A stretch of DNA of 49,866 nucleotides from a virus: the IMG/VR virus record IMGVR_UViG_3300036800_000118, positions 1 through 49,866 of that record. One strand, written 5' to 3'. The notes beneath the pieces are model-generated. The model ran no database searches, was not told where the DNA came from, and saw only the letters and a list, made by a program, of their open reading frames with translations. Made by a program: the position numbers and the translations under genes. Within the stretch, counting starts at the first letter, position 1, and every line of letters starts with the position of its first letter. Positions 48,331 to 49,866 of this stretch are shown here, piece after piece.

Positions 48331-49232
48331 GCATGGAAGCGATGCAGGAGATGATCCGGTACTCGCAGGCTCGCGGCCTGGACAGGGTCGTGGGGATGGC
48401 GGTCGCATGGCACGCCCACCGCAAGACGAACCTGTCGTGGCCGTCGAACGAGACGCTGATGGAGTGGGGCCTCAGCGAGCGGCGGATACAGAACGGGCTG
48501 CGTAAGCTCGAGGCGCTCGGCGAGCTTCGCCCCCAGCCGCATCTCGAGGACCACCGCCGCCGGCGGGTGTACCTCGTCGACGCGCGCGCCGGGTTGCAAC
48601 TGTCGCTGCTCGATTCGGCCGGCGACCGGGTGCACGTGGTGCAGGGTGCACCCTGTGCGCCCGCACCAGAGGTAGCTGCGGGCGCACCTATGCGCGCGCG
48701 TGTAAGGAACCACCTTGAACCAACTACAAGTAACCCCCCCCAACCCCCCCTTGCAGGGGGGGAGCTGGCTGGGGTCACTTACGATCTTCAGCAATCAGGC
48801 CCGTCGCCCCGCGTCACGACTCGTGTAGAGCGTGAGGCACCGGCTCGTAGAAGGCGTCGGAGAAGAGCCGCCAATGGTGATGCTCACTCCCTGACGTCCG
48901 AGCCGTGCCCCCTGCATGACGTGACGGTCAGCGCGGAGACAGACCGGACGCTGCTGAAGGAACGCTGGGAGCCGCTCGAAGCTCAGATCATCGAGCGCCT
49001 CGGCGGCAGCTACTGGGCGATGTGGGGAGCCGGCGCTCACCTGCACGCCGCAGAACACGAGCTCGTGCTCGCCCTGCAGCCACACGCCGTCGAATGGGTC
49101 AACGCACGAGTCGGCCCGATCCTGGCCGACGTCGTCGACGTTCCCCTGAGACTCGTCGGCTGCCACCGAGCAACCAACCCCAACACCCAACCCATCAACC
49201 CCCATCCTCGTCCCGATCGGAGTCCTGACTGA
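48327..49232 (+). CDS. Replication-initiator-like winged-helix protein
   Basis: 301 residues from GTG. The N-terminal ~85 residues form an HTH_36-type winged helix: MAVAWHAHRKTNLSWPSNET, LMEWGLSERRIQNGLRKLEA, LGEL, then basic strands. A low-complexity Pro/Arg linker follows, then a C-terminal domain (RWEPLEAQIIERLGGSYWAM..LHAAEHELVLALQPH..VEWVNAR) resembling that of DnaA-N/replisome organisers. As the only replication-type gene seen, it may recruit host machinery. C- and G-tracts occur in its linker (48736-48765). Confidence 0.65.
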   Translation: MSMEAMQEMIRYSQARGLDRVVGMAVAWHAHRKTNLSWPSNETLMEWGLSERRIQNGLRKLEALGELRPQPHLEDHRRRRVYLVDARAGLQLSLLDSAGDRVHVVQGAPCAPAPEVAAGAPMRARVRNHLEPTTSNPPQPPLAGGELAGVTYDLQQSGPSPRVTTRVEREAPARRRRRRRAANGDAHSLTSEPCPLHDVTVSAETDRTLLKERWEPLEAQIIERLGGSYWAMWGAGAHLHAAEHELVLALQPHAVEWVNARVGPILADVVDVPLRLVGCHRATNPNTQPINPHPRPDRSPD

Positions 49233-49866
49233 TGAATACCACCACGCCCGCCCCCCTCGTCCTTCTTGCTGGTGGCCACGATGCTGCGAGCGGCATGTAT
49301 TGCTTCACCGAGGCGGTCGCCTATGCCGCCGGGGAGCCTCACTCGTCGTCGCCGAAGTGCCTCTCGCCGGTGATCCGCCGGTTCGGGATGGCGCTCAACG
49401 ATCGCCTCGACGATGACCGCCGTCAGCTGCTGCGTCCGTTCGCTCTGCGCGCTTTGGGGACGGCGGGTGATGGCCGTGACGAGGAGCGCCGCGAGATGTG
49501 CACTCAGTGGCTGCTCGAGCATCTCCCCGAACTGTTCGACCGCGCCGGGTTGCCGGACACGGCAACGAAGCTCCGCGCGATCGAGGGTGACCTCGCCGTC
49601 GAGAACGTCCGCAGAGTTCTCCTCGACGCTCGCGACGATGCGTGGGCGGCGCGCTCCCGCGCGCTTGACCTGGTCCGCGCCCGCGTCCGCGACGAGCTGC
49701 GCAAGCAAGGCCTCACGGACCGCCCGGCGGTGGCGGAGGTGGCGGAGGTGGCGGCGGAGGCGGAGGTGGCGGTGGTGGCGGCGGTGGTGGCGGCGGAGGT
49801 GGCGGCGGTGGCGGCGGAGGCGGAGGTGGCGGCGGAGGTGGCGGCGGAGGTGGCGGCGGTGGCGGC
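49232..49866 (+). CDS. N-terminal part of repeat-bridged conserved hypothetical protein
   Basis: Starts at ATG 49232 inside the previous stop (TGATG). About 164 residues of folded domain (MYCFTEAVAYAAGEP, LSPVIRRFGMALNDRLDDDR, RREMCTQWLLEHLPELFDRA) that resembles a conserved bacterial/phage hypothetical family, then an Ala/Glu/Val-only repeat that runs off the contig end. It joins in frame with the coding sequence at 1-602 when the 46-base duplicate end is removed. Confidence 0.75.
   Translation, partial: MNTTTPAPLVLLAGGHDAASGMYCFTEAVAYAAGEPHSSSPKCLSPVIRRFGMALNDRLDDDRRQLLRPFALRALGTAGDGRDEERREMCTQWLLEHLPELFDRAGLPDTATKLRAIEGDLAVENVRRVLLDARDDAWAARSRALDLVRARVRDELRKQGLTDRPAVAEVAEVAAEAEVAVVAAVVAAEVAAVAAEAEVAAEVAAEVAAVA
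49725..49866 (+). repeat. G-rich simple repeat, right end
   Basis: GGC/GGA/GGT tract continuing into base 1. The last 46 bases duplicate 1-46. Read as Ala/Glu/Val in the coding frame. A collapsible repeat such as this explains why the assembly ended here. Confidence 0.9.

Noticed and set aside
48736-48765. C- and G-tracts in the replication-like gene considered as a frameshift
   Set aside because: The frame stays open and protein-like on both sides, with a recognisable C-terminal domain in the same frame, so no shift is needed.

Overview
The window looks like one complete, circularly permuted genome of a temperate, siphovirus-type phage of a high-GC, probably actinobacterial, host. The evidence is very GC-rich sequence, GTG/TTG starts with ATGA/GTGA stop-start overlaps in nearly every operon junction, an HK97-type head module, a 1514-residue tape measure protein, an integrase with an attP core made of the 3' half of a tRNA-Arg(TCT) gene, and a divergent repressor/Cro-type switch. 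The last 46 bases (49821-49866) are identical to the first 46. If that overlap is collapsed, the genome is about 49,820 bp, and the gene entering the repeat at the right end continues in frame into the gene leaving it at the left end. The host assignment is inference from composition only.

Layout. Bases 45118-46081 form the immunity region: a possible small rightward gene with its own promoter, a leftward HTH repressor, and an operator/promoter region with five TCGGGA half-sites about 20 bp apart. From 46082 a rightward early operon runs through two HTH regulators, small membrane and hypothetical proteins and a winged-helix replication-initiator-like protein. It crosses the contig ends and continues to an excisionase-like protein and a tyrosine integrase (2162-3214), followed by the attP core at about 3299-3345. 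Bases 3.5-11.2 kb hold many small accessory genes: a Dam-like methyltransferase interrupted by a C-tract frameshift, zinc-knuckle proteins, a second (serine) recombinase, and HTH proteins. No DNA polymerase, primase or helicase is recognisable, so replication probably relies on the host.

The late region is almost entirely rightward: HNH modules, small and large terminase, portal, an antisense HNH homing endonuclease, S49-type protease, and HK97-type capsid protein (11.2-19.1 kb). Between the capsid gene and the head-tail connector lies a 4.3-kb cassette holding a GT4 glycosyltransferase, a membrane protein, a putative structural protein, a GT2-like glycosyltransferase, a methyltransferase and a radical SAM enzyme. 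This is the most unusual block and looks like a virion-modification pathway. The tail module (23.5-39.4 kb) has connector, terminator, tube, frameshifted assembly chaperone, tape measure with an embedded HExxH motif, distal tail, tail-associated protein, and several diversified tail-tip proteins, including a tandem pair of paralogues and a protein made of 20-residue repeats.

The lysis and surface region (39.4-44.8 kb) has holin-like and signal-anchored proteins, a collagen-like membrane protein, a GH25-type endolysin carrying a lipobox, a LuxR-type regulator, a papain-like cysteine peptidase and a PLD-family protein. It ends at a strong intrinsic terminator (44829-44862). Facing it is a leftward small lipoprotein gene, a plausible lysogenic-conversion gene.
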